Shown here: positions 1 to 6,951 of the stretch, in pieces | How positions within the stretch are numbered: position 1 is the first letter of the stretch | Layout: each line of letters begins with the position of its first letter | NCBI GenBank assembly: GCA_026985495.1 | Contig: JALSQJ010000170.1 | Coordinates: 1 to 9,293, forward strand | Origin: Campylobacteraceae bacterium | GTDB lineage: Bacteria > Campylobacterota > Campylobacteria > Campylobacterales > Sulfurovaceae | Direction of reading: 5' to 3' | DNA length: 9,293 nt | Position numbers and translations under genes: made by a program | Notes under the pieces: model-generated | What the model saw: the letters and a program-made list of their open reading frames with translations, nothing else | Told to the model about the DNA's origin: nothing | The model's database searches: none

Positions 1-836
1 TTCTCTAATCTATGTACTTGGCGTGTTCTCTTCATTACAATCTGTCGCTCCTCTTTGGTTGTTAATGCTCTCATTATTGGAGGTTGAATAACAGGAACAA
101 GTGCCATATATGAATAGGCTGCAACAGCAATAGCTCCAAGCATATCAGGGGCTAATCTATTTGCAATAAAGATAGAGGTTGGACCATCTGCACCCCCAAT
201 AATACTAATAGCAGAAGCTGACTGTAAATCAAAACCTAACATTACAGCACCTACAAGTGAACCAAAGATACCAAATTGAGCAGCTCCACCAAGAAGTGCT
301 GTCTTAGGGTTTGCCAATAGTGGGCCAAAGTCAGTCATAGCCCCAACACCCATAAAGATTAAGAGAGGAAAGAACTCATTGGCAATACCCATATTGTAAA
401 TAATACCTAACATCCCCTCTTCACTAGCCATATGTGCCAATGGGATATTGGCAAGTAATCCACCAAATGCTATGGGAATAAGAAGTAGTGGTTCAAACCC
501 TTTAGCAATAGCTAAATAGAATAGAGTAAAGACTATCATAATCATAATAATACGACCAAGAGAGGACTCAAACCATGTAAGTTCTCTCTCAAACTTTTCA
601 CCTCTTGGGTCTGAAGTTGTCTCTCCATCATGAACATCTGCAACAGCATTAATACCTGTAGTCTCCCACCAACTTATTGCTAGTTCAGATAGACTCTTAG
701 AGACATAAGGCTTATGTGCTGAAGTTGTCTCCTCTTGTGGAGCAGATGTTGCCCCTTCATGCTCCTCAGCTTGTGCAACATTTGTCAAAGCAAATAGTGC
801 AAAAAAGAGTGCAATTATTAGTTGTTTTAACTTCAT
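1..836 (-). CDS. oadB: Oxaloacetate decarboxylase beta subunit, Na+-translocating membrane carboxyl-lyase (3' end outside window)
   Basis: This is the membrane subunit that decarboxylates carboxybiotin and uses the energy to export Na+. About 278 codons are visible and the C-terminus lies beyond position 1. The core shows the family hallmarks: a [23 protein letters not shown] segment at about residues 114-132 and [10 protein letters not shown] at 214-223. Its Asp217 corresponds to the Asp of the Klebsiella GGADGP motif, known to be essential for Na+ transport. Several hydrophobic helices follow. Unusually, the protein starts with a basic, hydrophobic, signal-peptide-like stretch (residues 1-23, possible AQA cleavage site), then a polar Glu/Ser/Thr-rich region to about residue 90 before the canonical core. 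The ATG lies 3 nt after the oadA stop, in the same frame, with GGAG overlapping the end of oadA as ribosome binding site. This indicates tight, probably translationally coupled expression in the oadGAB operon. Family assignment is very secure. Confidence 0.95.
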   Translation of the reverse strand, partial: MKLKQLIIALFFALFALTNVAQAEEHEGATSAPQEETTSAHKPYVSKSLSELAISWWETTGINAVADVHDGETTSDPRGEKFERELTWFESSLGRIIMIMIVFTLFYLAIAKGFEPLLLIPIAFGGLLANIPLAHMASEEGMLGIIYNMGIANEFFPLLIFMGVGAMTDFGPLLANPKTALLGGAAQFGIFGSLVGAVMLGFDLQSASAISIIGGADGPTSIFIANRLAPDMLGAIAVAAYSYMALVPVIQPPIMRALTTKEERQIVMKRTRQVHRLE

Positions 837-839
837 GGA

Positions 840-2639
840 TTACTCCATTGTCGCAAGAAGCTGTCCATCGACTACAGCATCATTTGTATTAACTTCAATA
901 GATTTAATAACACCTGATTTTTCAGCAACAATATCAATCTCCATCTTCATCGCTTCAAGAATCATAATCTGCTCACCCTCATTTACAGAGTCTCCTGGAG
1001 CTTTTAAAATTTTCCAAACGTTTCCTGGAGTTTGAGAGTTAATCTCAATTGAACCTTTTCCACCTGCTACAGCTGGAGTTGCACTTGGGGTTGCCACTGG
1101 TGTGGTAGCTGTTGTTGATGGTGTAATTTGAATATCACCATCACCCTCTGCTACCTGAACACTATATTGTTTACCATCTACTACTACTGTATAATTACCA
1201 CTCATCTCTTCTTCTCCACAATTTCTATTATTTTTACCTTTTCTAACCATTAAAGGACTCTCACCCTTTAAAAACGCTATCCCTTTTTGATCACATGCTG
1301 CTGCAATAAAGATATTCTCTTCACTTGTCTCTAGCTCTTCATCTTCAAGAACTTTTTTCCAATAAGCAATTGATTTGGTAACCTCTTTATCTGCATGGTC
1401 TAATGGATTTTCAGTTGTAGGCTCAAGTTTTAACTTCTCTGATGCCAACTTAACAATCTCTGCATCTGGCTCAACTGGTGTATTACCAAAGTAACCCAAC
1501 ACCATACGTCCATAACCAGGAGCAATCTGTTTCCATTTACCAAACATAACATTTGCATAAGCTTGTTGCCAATAGAACTGACTTACAGGTGTTACAGATG
1601 TACCATAACCACCACGCTCTACAACCTCTTTCATCTCTGCAATAACCTCATCAAACTTATCTAAAGAGTCATCATCTCTCATCATTTGGGTATTTGCTGT
1701 CAATGCACCACCTGGCATTGGAGAGAATGGAATAAGAGGTGAGACTTGAGTCGCTTCTGGTGGAATCATATACTCTGCTAAACACTCTTGAAGACGCTCT
1801 TCATATTTTAATATTTTAGAGAGCTCTAAATCTCCAAGGTTATAATTTGTCCCTTTAGTTGCATGTAACATTGTTAAAATATCTGGTTGAGATGTTCCCC
1901 CACTTACAGGAGAAGCTGCCATATCAATACCATTTGCACCTGCTTCAAGAGCTGCTAAGTATGAAGCAACAGAGACACCTGCTGTCTCATGAGTATGAAG
2001 TCTTAAATGAACCTCTTCACCAAGAAGTTTTCGTGCCATTGAAATAGTTTTGTAAACTTTATTTGGGTTTGCAGTACCTGATGCATCTTTGAAACATAGA
2101 GAGTCAAACTCAATCCCTGCATCTAACATTCCACGTAGTGTTTTTTCATAAAAAGCTACATCGTGAGCACCTTTACACCCTGGAGGTAAATCCATCATTG
2201 TAATAACAGCTTCATGATTCATACCATGTTTTTTAACACATGAAGCACTGTAAGCTAAATTGTTAACATCATTAAGTGCATCAAAGTTTCTAACGGTTGT
2301 TGTACCATGTTTTGCAAACATCTTTGCAAAAAGGTCAATCATCTCACGACTACCTGTGTCGAGCATTACTGTATTAATACCACGAGAGAGAACTTGCAAG
2401 TTTGCTTCTGGTCCTACAATCTCTCTAAACTTATCCATCATATCAAATGCATTCTCTTGCAAGTAGAAAAAGAGACTCTGAAATCTAGCTCCTCCACCAA
2501 ACTCAAAGTGGTTAATACCTGCTTTTTTAGCTGCTTCTACTGCTGGGAAAAAGTCCTCCATGAGAACACGACCACCAAAGACAGATTGGAATCCATCTCT
2601 AAAGGTTGTATCCATCACATCAATATATTTTTTTGCCAT
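840..2639 (-). CDS. oadA: Oxaloacetate decarboxylase alpha subunit / PycB-type biotin carboxyltransferase
   Basis: This cytoplasmic carboxyltransferase moves CO2 from oxaloacetate to biotin, giving pyruvate. It has 599 residues, a usual length. The N-terminal HMGL-like barrel carries DTTFRDGFQS (10-19; R14, D15, Q18), FKDASG (183-188, K184 the expected carbamylated metal ligand) and HTHETAG (215-221, metal ligands H215 and H217). PGGALT (309-314) supplies the conserved Thr of the carboxyltransferase. A conserved carboxylase domain follows to about 470. A Thr/Ala/Pro-rich linker lies at about 507-527, and a biotinyl domain carries EAMKMEI with biotinyl Lys565. The ATG is preceded by GAAGG. The barrel is divergent from the Klebsiella type (FGGGARFQS where WGGATFD is usual), as I recall for campylobacterotal PycB. 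In Campylobacter jejuni a PycB homologue works with PycA as pyruvate carboxylase. Here the flanking oadG and oadB argue for the Na+ pump, but sharing with a distant PycA, or a 2-oxoglutarate carboxylase role, cannot be excluded. Confidence 0.93.
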   Translation of the reverse strand: MAKKYIDVMDTTFRDGFQSVFGGRVLMEDFFPAVEAAKKAGINHFEFGGGARFQSLFFYLQENAFDMMDKFREIVGPEANLQVLSRGINTVMLDTGSREMIDLFAKMFAKHGTTTVRNFDALNDVNNLAYSASCVKKHGMNHEAVITMMDLPPGCKGAHDVAFYEKTLRGMLDAGIEFDSLCFKDASGTANPNKVYKTISMARKLLGEEVHLRLHTHETAGVSVASYLAALEAGANGIDMAASPVSGGTSQPDILTMLHATKGTNYNLGDLELSKILKYEERLQECLAEYMIPPEATQVSPLIPFSPMPGGALTANTQMMRDDDSLDKFDEVIAEMKEVVERGGYGTSVTPVSQFYWQQAYANVMFGKWKQIAPGYGRMVLGYFGNTPVEPDAEIVKLASEKLKLEPTTENPLDHADKEVTKSIAYWKKVLEDEELETSEENIFIAAACDQKGIAFLKGESPLMVRKGKNNRNCGEEEMSGNYTVVVDGKQYSVQVAEGDGDIQITPSTTATTPVATPSATPAVAGGKGSIEINSQTPGNVWKILKAPGDSVNEGEQIMILEAMKMEIDIVAEKSGVIKSIEVNTNDAVVDGQLLATME

Positions 2640-2654
2640 CTTATACCTTCATTT

Positions 2655-2903
2655 TTATGATTTATTTTTACGGAACTCTGTTATAGCACCAATAATAGCA
2701 GCGACTCTTCGCTCCTCATCATCTGTTGTGCTTCCTGCTGGAGTAGCAGGTGTTTTGGAAATATTTTCAGGAAAATATTTTGCAATTAATTTAGCTTGAA
2801 ACTCAACCACTAGTACAAGAATGTATAAAAAAAGAAATACAACTCCCATTCCTAGCACCATAAATTTCAAGGCTTCTAAGACATTATTAACTTCACCAGC
2901 CAT
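2655..2903 (-). CDS. oadG: Oxaloacetate decarboxylase gamma subunit
   Basis: This is a small membrane anchor that, in characterised pumps, holds the alpha and beta subunits together and assists catalysis through bound zinc. At 82 residues it matches the family. There is one transmembrane helix at about residues 12-33, a Lys/Glu-containing stretch, a Pro/Thr/Ser linker at about 48-60, and a C-terminal RRVAAIIGAITEFRKNK segment (65-81) resembling the conserved OadG tail. The ATG has AGAGG six bases upstream. It is the first gene of the oadGAB cluster, 15 nt before oadA and 65 nt after the helicase stop. A candidate promoter and an inverted repeat lie just upstream. The sequence alone would be a modest match. 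The position next to oadA and oadB makes the call secure. Confidence 0.88.
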   Translation of the reverse strand: MAGEVNNVLEALKFMVLGMGVVFLFLYILVLVVEFQAKLIAKYFPENISKTPATPAGSTTDDEERRVAAIIGAITEFRKNKS

Positions 2904-2968
2904 ATAAACCTCTTCATAGTAAATTTGATAGGCTAATTTTAAGCTAAATTTACTTGAACAAAGTTAAT
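2904..2968 (-). promoter_or_regulatory. Candidate oadGAB promoter region
   Basis: This is the 65 nt gap between the helicase stop and the oadG start. On the minus strand, TAAAAT at 2941-2936 could serve as a -10 box, putting transcription start near 2929 and leaving a leader of about 26 nt that contains the AGAGG ribosome binding site. No good -35 box stands at the right distance, but campylobacterotal sigma-70 promoters generally lack a conserved one. Read-through from the helicase gene remains possible. The call is inferred from sequence only. Confidence 0.35.
2918..2954. repeat. Inverted repeat with 9-bp perfect arms around the probable oad -10 box
   Basis: AGTAAATTT at 2918-2926 is the exact reverse complement of AAATTTACT at 2946-2954, with a 19-nt spacer. 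The spacer contains a GCT/AGC inner match and the candidate TAAAAT -10 box. It lacks the GC-rich stem and T tract of an intrinsic terminator. A protein-binding operator is therefore at least as plausible as an RNA hairpin. The arms are AT-rich, so chance occurrence is a real possibility. Confidence 0.4.
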
Positions 2969-4348
2969 TTAGTCTCTCTTTTTTTTACGCTTACCCTTTT
3001 GTGCTACTTTTTGTTCACTCTCATACTTATTTAACATACTAGTTACCATATTTTGGTCAAATCCTAACTGATTAATTGATGATTGTTTCTGTTGCAAAAG
3101 CAAGGTAACCACACGCTCTACAAACTCATGATAATCCATATCCTCCATGCTGTCAATAAAATCTAATGCAGTAGGAGTAATATCAACCTCTTCTACAAGT
3201 GTTTGTAGGTCTCTAAAATCGTTTTCACTATTCTCATCAAGAACGATAGTCGCCAACTGCATCTGGGCTCCTACCTCTTTTTGAATTCGTTGTAACTCTC
3301 TAAACTCATTTGTTGAGACTAAAGTGATAGCTTTTCCAGCTTTACCTGCTCTACCTGTTCGCCCTATTCTATGCACATACGATTGTGGGTCAAAAGGGAT
3401 ATGATAATTAAAAACATGAGTTACATTTTTAACATCTAACCCTCGTGATGCAACATCGGTTGCCACCATAATTTTAGACTCACCACGCCGATACCCTTTA
3501 ATAATACGATCTCGCTCCATCTGTTCTAAGTCGCCATGCAGTCCCTCTGCTAAAAAACCTAATGCTTTAAGATGCTCTGCTAATCGGTCAACCTCTCGTC
3601 TCATTCTACAAAAGATAATTGACTTATTTACATTTTCTGTCTCAAGAAGTCGAACAATCACCTCATCTCGTTGAGCCTCTTCTAAAACATAATAAAATTG
3701 GTCAATAACATTATTGGTTGTACTATCATCTTCTCCCACTACAGAGACAAATTGAGGATTGGTTAAAATCTCATTTGCCAACTCTTTAATAGGTTCAGGT
3801 ATCGTTGCTGAAAAAAGAAGTGTCTGTCTATTTTGAGGGATATACTCAAATATCTCTTTTATCTCCTCTAAAAAACCCATATCTAACATCTCATCAGCTT
3901 CATCAAGTACAATAATTTCAGGATTAAAGGAGTCAATTTTTCCTTTTTTATAAAGGTCTTTAAGTCGTCCAGGAGTAGCAACAATAACTTGAACTCCTTT
4001 GTTAATTAAGGCTATTTGTCGTCCATACCCTACCCCACCATAAACAGTAATAGTTCGTATGCCACAAAAACGCCCAAGGTGATAAAGCTCGTCACTCACT
4101 TGTGTGGCTAACTCACGCGTAGGGGTAATTACCAACGCTCTCTCAATCTCTTTTTTAGCAATCTTATCCATCATTGGAAGACCAAATGCTGCTGTTTTTC
4201 CTGTTCCTGTGTGAGCTTGTGCCACCAAATCTTCACCCTTTTCAATAATAGGAATAACCATCTCTTGAATAGGACTAGGCTCTTTAAAACCTGCTATTTT
4301 AACCCCTTTTAGGAGGTCTTTGTGAAATTTAAACTCATTAAATGTCAA
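2969..4348 (-). CDS. DEAD-box ATP-dependent RNA helicase
   Basis: This is an RNA-unwinding ATPase, probably acting in ribosome assembly or mRNA turnover. All family motifs are present in its 459 residues: Q motif with Gln28, motif I AHTGTGKT (45-52), PTREL (76-80), TPGR (125-128), DEAD (149-152), SAT (180-182), the second RecA domain with VATDVASRGLD (295-305), and HRIGRTGR (326-333). A roughly 120-residue C-terminal extension ends in a very basic tail (KGKRKKKR, 451-458) that could bind RNA. I see no clear DbpA-type RNA-binding domain. It is closest in style to DeaD/CshA/RhlE helicases, and I do not assign one name. The start is TTG at 4348-4346: an in-frame TAA four codons upstream excludes any longer form, and the next Met is Met30, past the Q motif. 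It lies 12 nt downstream of uppP. Confidence 0.95.
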   Translation of the reverse strand: MTFNEFKFHKDLLKGVKIAGFKEPSPIQEMVIPIIEKGEDLVAQAHTGTGKTAAFGLPMMDKIAKKEIERALVITPTRELATQVSDELYHLGRFCGIRTITVYGGVGYGRQIALINKGVQVIVATPGRLKDLYKKGKIDSFNPEIIVLDEADEMLDMGFLEEIKEIFEYIPQNRQTLLFSATIPEPIKELANEILTNPQFVSVVGEDDSTTNNVIDQFYYVLEEAQRDEVIVRLLETENVNKSIIFCRMRREVDRLAEHLKALGFLAEGLHGDLEQMERDRIIKGYRRGESKIMVATDVASRGLDVKNVTHVFNYHIPFDPQSYVHRIGRTGRAGKAGKAITLVSTNEFRELQRIQKEVGAQMQLATIVLDENSENDFRDLQTLVEEVDITPTALDFIDSMEDMDYHEFVERVVTLLLQQKQSSINQLGFDQNMVTSMLNKYESEQKVAQKGKRKKKRD

Positions 4349-4355
4349 TTTTATA

Positions 4356-4359
4356 CCTT
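4356..4359 (-). promoter_or_regulatory. Ribosome binding site supporting the TTG start of the helicase
   Basis: On the minus strand AAGG lies 7 nt before the TTG at 4348. It sits between the uppP stop and the helicase start, directly after two consecutive in-frame TAA codons (4363-4361 and 4360-4358). This placement fixes TTG as the initiation codon. Confidence 0.7.
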
Positions 4360-4360
4360 A

Positions 4361-5125
4361 TTATATTATCATCAACAAAACAACTCCAAAAGCTATTCTG
4401 TATATTCCAAATGCAACAAATGTAAAGCGTTGCAAAAAAACAATGAACATTTTAATGGTAATGTACGCCACTACAAATGCTACTAAAAATCCAACCACAA
4501 AAGAGGTCAAATCAGCACCTACAAAATCTTGATAGTGCTTTAAAAGGTCATAACCACTTACAGCCATCATGACGGGAATTGCCAGTAGAAATGAGAACTC
4601 TGTAGAGGCTTTACGACTCACTCCAGAGAGCATACCAGCAATAATTGTAGAACCAGCTCGACTTGTTCCAGGAATTAAAGAGAGAACTTGTCCAAACCCA
4701 ATACTCATAGCTTGTTTCCATGTCACATCTTCAATATCTTGAGACTCTTTTTTACTATCATCATGAAAATACTCCACAATAATAAAGATGATTCCACCTA
4801 TAATGAACATATACGCCACAGTCTCTACTTGAAAAATCTCTTTGACCCAATCTTTTAGTAGAAAACCTATTATGGCAAGAGGGAAAAAAGCAGCAATAAT
4901 CTTACTCCAAAGGTTAATCTCTTTTAGATTTATCTTCTCTTTATAGAGCAACATCACAGCCATAATTGCTGCAAACTGAATAATAACCTCATAGGCTTTT
5001 ACCACTGCACTCTGCTCTATACCTAAAAACTGACTCGCTACAATCATGTGACCTGTAGATGAGATAGGTAAAAACTCTGTAAAACCCTCTATAATTCCAA
5101 TAATAATCGCTTGTATAATGTCCAT
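4361..5125 (-). CDS. uppP: Undecaprenyl-diphosphate phosphatase (BacA/UppP)
   Basis: This integral membrane enzyme dephosphorylates undecaprenyl diphosphate to regenerate the lipid carrier used for peptidoglycan and surface polysaccharide synthesis. High expression of this family confers bacitracin resistance. The 254-residue protein is of normal length. It has the first catalytic motif EGFTEFLPISSTGH (13-26), including Glu13, Glu17 and His26. The second motif is PGTSRAGST (152-160) with the catalytic Arg156. Hydrophobic helices alternate with short loops throughout, as in the inverted-repeat fold of BacA. The ATG at 5125 is preceded by AGGA about 10 nt upstream and a GAG nearer the start. 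It begins the tight uppP-helicase pair. The 106 nt upstream is extremely AT-rich and probably carries its promoter, although read-through from serB is possible. Confidence 0.95.
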   Translation of the reverse strand: MDIIQAIIIGIIEGFTEFLPISSTGHMIVASQFLGIEQSAVVKAYEVIIQFAAIMAVMLLYKEKINLKEINLWSKIIAAFFPLAIIGFLLKDWVKEIFQVETVAYMFIIGGIIFIIVEYFHDDSKKESQDIEDVTWKQAMSIGFGQVLSLIPGTSRAGSTIIAGMLSGVSRKASTEFSFLLAIPVMMAVSGYDLLKHYQDFVGADLTSFVVGFLVAFVVAYITIKMFIVFLQRFTFVAFGIYRIAFGVVLLMII

Positions 5126-5231
5126 ACTCTATAATCCTATATTAATTTAATTTAATTTATATTTATTTTCTATAAATTTTTCTTATCTTTATTTAAATTT
5201 TGTAACTTTTTTGCAAAAAGTAGTCTATTTT
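5126..5231 (-). promoter_or_regulatory. AT-rich serB-uppP intergenic region with candidate uppP promoter
   Basis: By my count 14 of these 106 bases are G or C (about 13%). On the minus strand TATAAA at 5161-5156 is a plausible -10 box, giving a leader of roughly 24 nt containing the AGGA ribosome binding site. No convincing -35 element is visible. Just after the serB stop, ACTTTTT and AAAAAGT arms (5205-5221) could form a weak hairpin, but no T tract follows it, so I do not call a terminator. Confidence 0.35.
5142..5159. repeat. Short tandem repeat, period 5 (AATTT), about 3.6 copies
   Basis: A perfect 5-base period (TTAAT/AATTT register) covers 18 bases between the candidate uppP -10 box and its start codon. 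It may simply reflect extreme AT richness. If copy number changed by slippage it would alter the leader length by multiples of five. Confidence 0.5.
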
Positions 5232-5852
5232 TTAAACTATTTTCAAAATCTCTCGCAAATCTTTCACCTCTACGCAGTATGTAGCAGCCTCTTTTAAAAT
5301 CGGTTTTCCACAAAAAGCCACTCGTCTATCAGCATAAGCAAACATACTTAAATCGTTTGCACCATCTCCTACAACAAGTGTCTCTTTTCGTGTTATACCT
5401 AAAAGATTTTGTAAACGAACAATCATATCTCCCTTAGCATCAGAGTACATCATCTCTCCACCAACAGCACCTGTTAAAATGCCATCTTCTACATGTAAGA
5501 AGTTAGAGAAGTCTGCATCTATTCCCAACTTCTCACAAGCTGGTTTAGTAGCTGACCTAAAACCACCAGAGAAACAGACTACCGTATAACCTCTCTCTTT
5601 TAAACCTCTTACTACCTCTTTAGCCCCATTCATCATGGGCAACTTTTTACAAATCTCCTCTACTTTAGAGTATGGCAACCCTTTAAGTAGAGCCACACGC
5701 TCTACCAAAGAGGCATAAAAGTCCAGTTCACCTCTCATTGCACGTTCAGTAATACTAACAACTTCCTCTTTAAAACCTAGCTCATCTGCAAAAAAATCAA
5801 TAGTCTCGCCATCCATCAATGTCGAATCAAAATCAAATACTGCTAATTTCAT
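5232..5852 (-). CDS. serB: Phosphoserine phosphatase, HAD superfamily
   Basis: This enzyme catalyses the last step of the phosphorylated serine pathway, O-phosphoserine to serine plus phosphate, in the cytoplasm. Its 206 residues carry the full set of HAD signatures: motif I DFDSTLMD (7-14) with nucleophile Asp7 and acid/base Asp9, Glu16 expected to contact the substrate, motif II FSGGF (94-98, Ser95), motif III Lys140, and motif IV GDGANDLSM (162-170) with metal-binding Asp163 and Asp167. It has the short form without the N-terminal ACT-like domain found in E. coli SerB. The ATG has AAGG six to seven bases upstream. A TATAAT box lies about 27 nt upstream, so it is probably the first gene of the leftward unit. 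A related HAD phosphatase of different substrate is possible, but the motif set fits SerB well. Confidence 0.92.
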   Translation of the reverse strand: MKLAVFDFDSTLMDGETIDFFADELGFKEEVVSITERAMRGELDFYASLVERVALLKGLPYSKVEEICKKLPMMNGAKEVVRGLKERGYTVVCFSGGFRSATKPACEKLGIDADFSNFLHVEDGILTGAVGGEMMYSDAKGDMIVRLQNLLGITRKETLVVGDGANDLSMFAYADRRVAFCGKPILKEAATYCVEVKDLREILKIV

Positions 5853-5878
5853 TTAAAACCTTAAAAAATATTTGTGAA

Positions 5879-5884
5879 ATTATA
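5879..5884 (-). promoter_or_regulatory. Candidate serB promoter (-10 box TATAAT)
   Basis: The minus strand reads CGTTATAATTTC, a perfect TATAAT consensus. Transcription would start near 5872, giving a leader of about 20 nt before the serB ATG at 5852. No -35 consensus is present at the usual distance. A palindrome occupies that position instead. Confidence 0.6.
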
Positions 5885-5893
5885 ACGAATTAT

Positions 5894-5906
5894 CCAATTA
5901 AATTGG
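5894..5906. repeat. 13-bp perfect palindrome CCAATT-A-AATTGG in the divergent promoter region
   Basis: Six-base arms flank a single central A, located 10 to 22 bases upstream of the serB -10 box and about 42 bases upstream of the -10 box proposed for the opposite gene. The place and symmetry suggest a dimeric regulator site. No family can be named from the sequence. Confidence 0.45.
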
Positions 5907-5944
5907 TAATTTATAAAAGCAACATACAAATCTATGCAAAAATC

Positions 5945-5953
5945 TGCTAAAAT
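5945..5953 (+). promoter_or_regulatory. Candidate extended -10 promoter for the MTHFR-FUN14-lpxB genes
   Basis: TGCTAAAAT matches an extended -10 (TGn followed by a TATAAT-like hexamer). Transcription would start near 5960, about 30 nt before the ATG at 5990. There is no obvious -35 box, which is normal for this bacterial group. Confidence 0.5.
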
Positions 5954-5971
5954 AAGACTCAACTTACCTTT

Positions 5972-5975
5972 AGGA
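5972..5975 (+). promoter_or_regulatory. Ribosome binding site with unusually long spacing
   Basis: AGGA is the only Shine-Dalgarno-like element before the ATG at 5990, and 14 nt separate them instead of the usual 5 to 9. An in-frame TAA at 5984-5986 excludes an upstream start, and the catalytic Glu19 is too near the N-terminus for a later start to be likely. Initiation may be weak or rely on the A/U-rich leader. Confidence 0.45.
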
Positions 5976-5989
5976 TATAAATTTAATAT

Positions 5990-6913
5990 ATGTTTGAACA
6001 ATTTTGTAAAACACTGCACAGTGACAAAGCCTTTATAACTATAGAGATAACCCCTCCTCATGGCTCCTCTATTAAACCTACTATTGAGAAGATAAAAGAG
6101 CTTAAACTTCATGAAAAGGTAGCTGGTTTTTCAGTAACCGATAATCCTCTTGCCAAACTAAAAATGTCTGGAGTACTCTCAGCTATTCAAGTACAACAAG
6201 CTTTTAAAAAACCTGTTATTGCAACCATGAGTATGAGAGATAAAAATAAGCTCTCTTTACAATCAACTCTTTTAGGTGCAAATGATTTTGATTTACGCTG
6301 TATCCTAGCACTAACAGGCGACCCTGCTAAGTTCTCTGACCAACCAGAGGTTAAGGGGGTATTAGAGCGTGACTCTACTCTACTTTTGAGCATTATATAT
6401 AGACTAAACAATGGATTTGACTACTCAAATAAAGAGCTAAATCCAAAACCAAAACCTATCTACCCTTTTGCAGTAGCTAATGCTTATGCTAAAGATATGA
6501 GCCGAATAAAAAAGAAGATGTTAAAAAAACTCAACTATGGAGCTAGGGGAATTATTACTCAACCTGTTTATGACATTGAGAATGCAAAAAGATTGATTGA
6601 GATATTTGAAGAGTGCAAATATGAAAGTGTACGTGAAACTGCTAAAGATGCTGAACTTATTTTGGGGCAGTTTCCTGTGGTTCGTGCTAGAACAGCAAAC
6701 TTTATATCTGACAAAGTTCCAGGTATTACGGTTCCAAAACGGATTATAGAAGAGATGGACTTAGCTGCTATGGATGGAGCCAAGAGAGAGCAAGAGGTTG
6801 GTTTTGCTATCTCTAAGGGGATTTTTGATGAGATACTCAAACTGCACCCTAAGGTACACCTAATGACACACAATCGCTTTGACTTATGTTCTCAACTCAT
6901 TGGAAACAATTAG
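5990..6913 (+). CDS. Methylenetetrahydrofolate reductase family protein (MetF-like)
   Basis: This is a 307-residue TIM-barrel flavoprotein of the MTHFR family, expected to interconvert 5,10-methylene- and 5-methyl-tetrahydrofolate for methionine synthesis or one-carbon flow. ITIEITPPHG (16-25) holds the expected catalytic Glu19, equivalent to Glu28 of the E. coli enzyme. ALTGDP (107-112) supplies the flavin-contacting Asp111. GIITQPVYD (187-195) places Gln191 at the folate-binding Gln. A C-terminal KVHLMTHNR (288-296) occupies the place of the usual GIHFYTLN-type strand. The SVTDNP segment (48-53) resembles that of acetogen-type MetF more than E. coli MetF, so the electron donor may not be simply NADH. 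For this reason I leave the symbol blank: a canonical metF may exist elsewhere in the genome. It probably heads the rightward operon, 38 nt before the FUN14 gene. Confidence 0.85.
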   Translation: MFEQFCKTLHSDKAFITIEITPPHGSSIKPTIEKIKELKLHEKVAGFSVTDNPLAKLKMSGVLSAIQVQQAFKKPVIATMSMRDKNKLSLQSTLLGANDFDLRCILALTGDPAKFSDQPEVKGVLERDSTLLLSIIYRLNNGFDYSNKELNPKPKPIYPFAVANAYAKDMSRIKKKMLKKLNYGARGIITQPVYDIENAKRLIEIFEECKYESVRETAKDAELILGQFPVVRARTANFISDKVPGITVPKRIIEEMDLAAMDGAKREQEVGFAISKGIFDEILKLHPKVHLMTHNRFDLCSQLIGNN

Positions 6914-6951
6914 TCCACAACATTAAAGTATTATTTTAAAAAAGGAAAATC

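Noticed and set aside
835..2799. Several plus-strand open frames opposite oadA and oadG
   Set aside because: They lie antisense to strongly conserved genes. The sequences are low-complexity Ser/Ile/Leu-rich shadows with no motif.
5205..5221. ACTTTTT/AAAAAGT hairpin after serB as a terminator
   Set aside because: The stem has one G-C pair per arm and is not followed by a T tract on the serB strand, so termination is not supported.
5861..6112. Minus-strand open frame of 83 codons across the divergent junction
   Set aside because: It covers both candidate promoters and overlaps the start of the MTHFR gene in antisense. Its translation has no recognisable domain, so it is a chance frame in AT-rich DNA.
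6187..6873. Two antisense open frames (74 and 101 codons) inside the MTHFR gene
   Set aside because: Both are fully contained within a well-supported gene, and their composition is that of a complementary strand.
6929..6934. TATTAT as a separate promoter for the FUN14 gene
   Set aside because: It would start transcription only about 11 nt before the ATG, leaving little or no room for the ribosome binding site. Co-transcription with the MTHFR gene is simpler.
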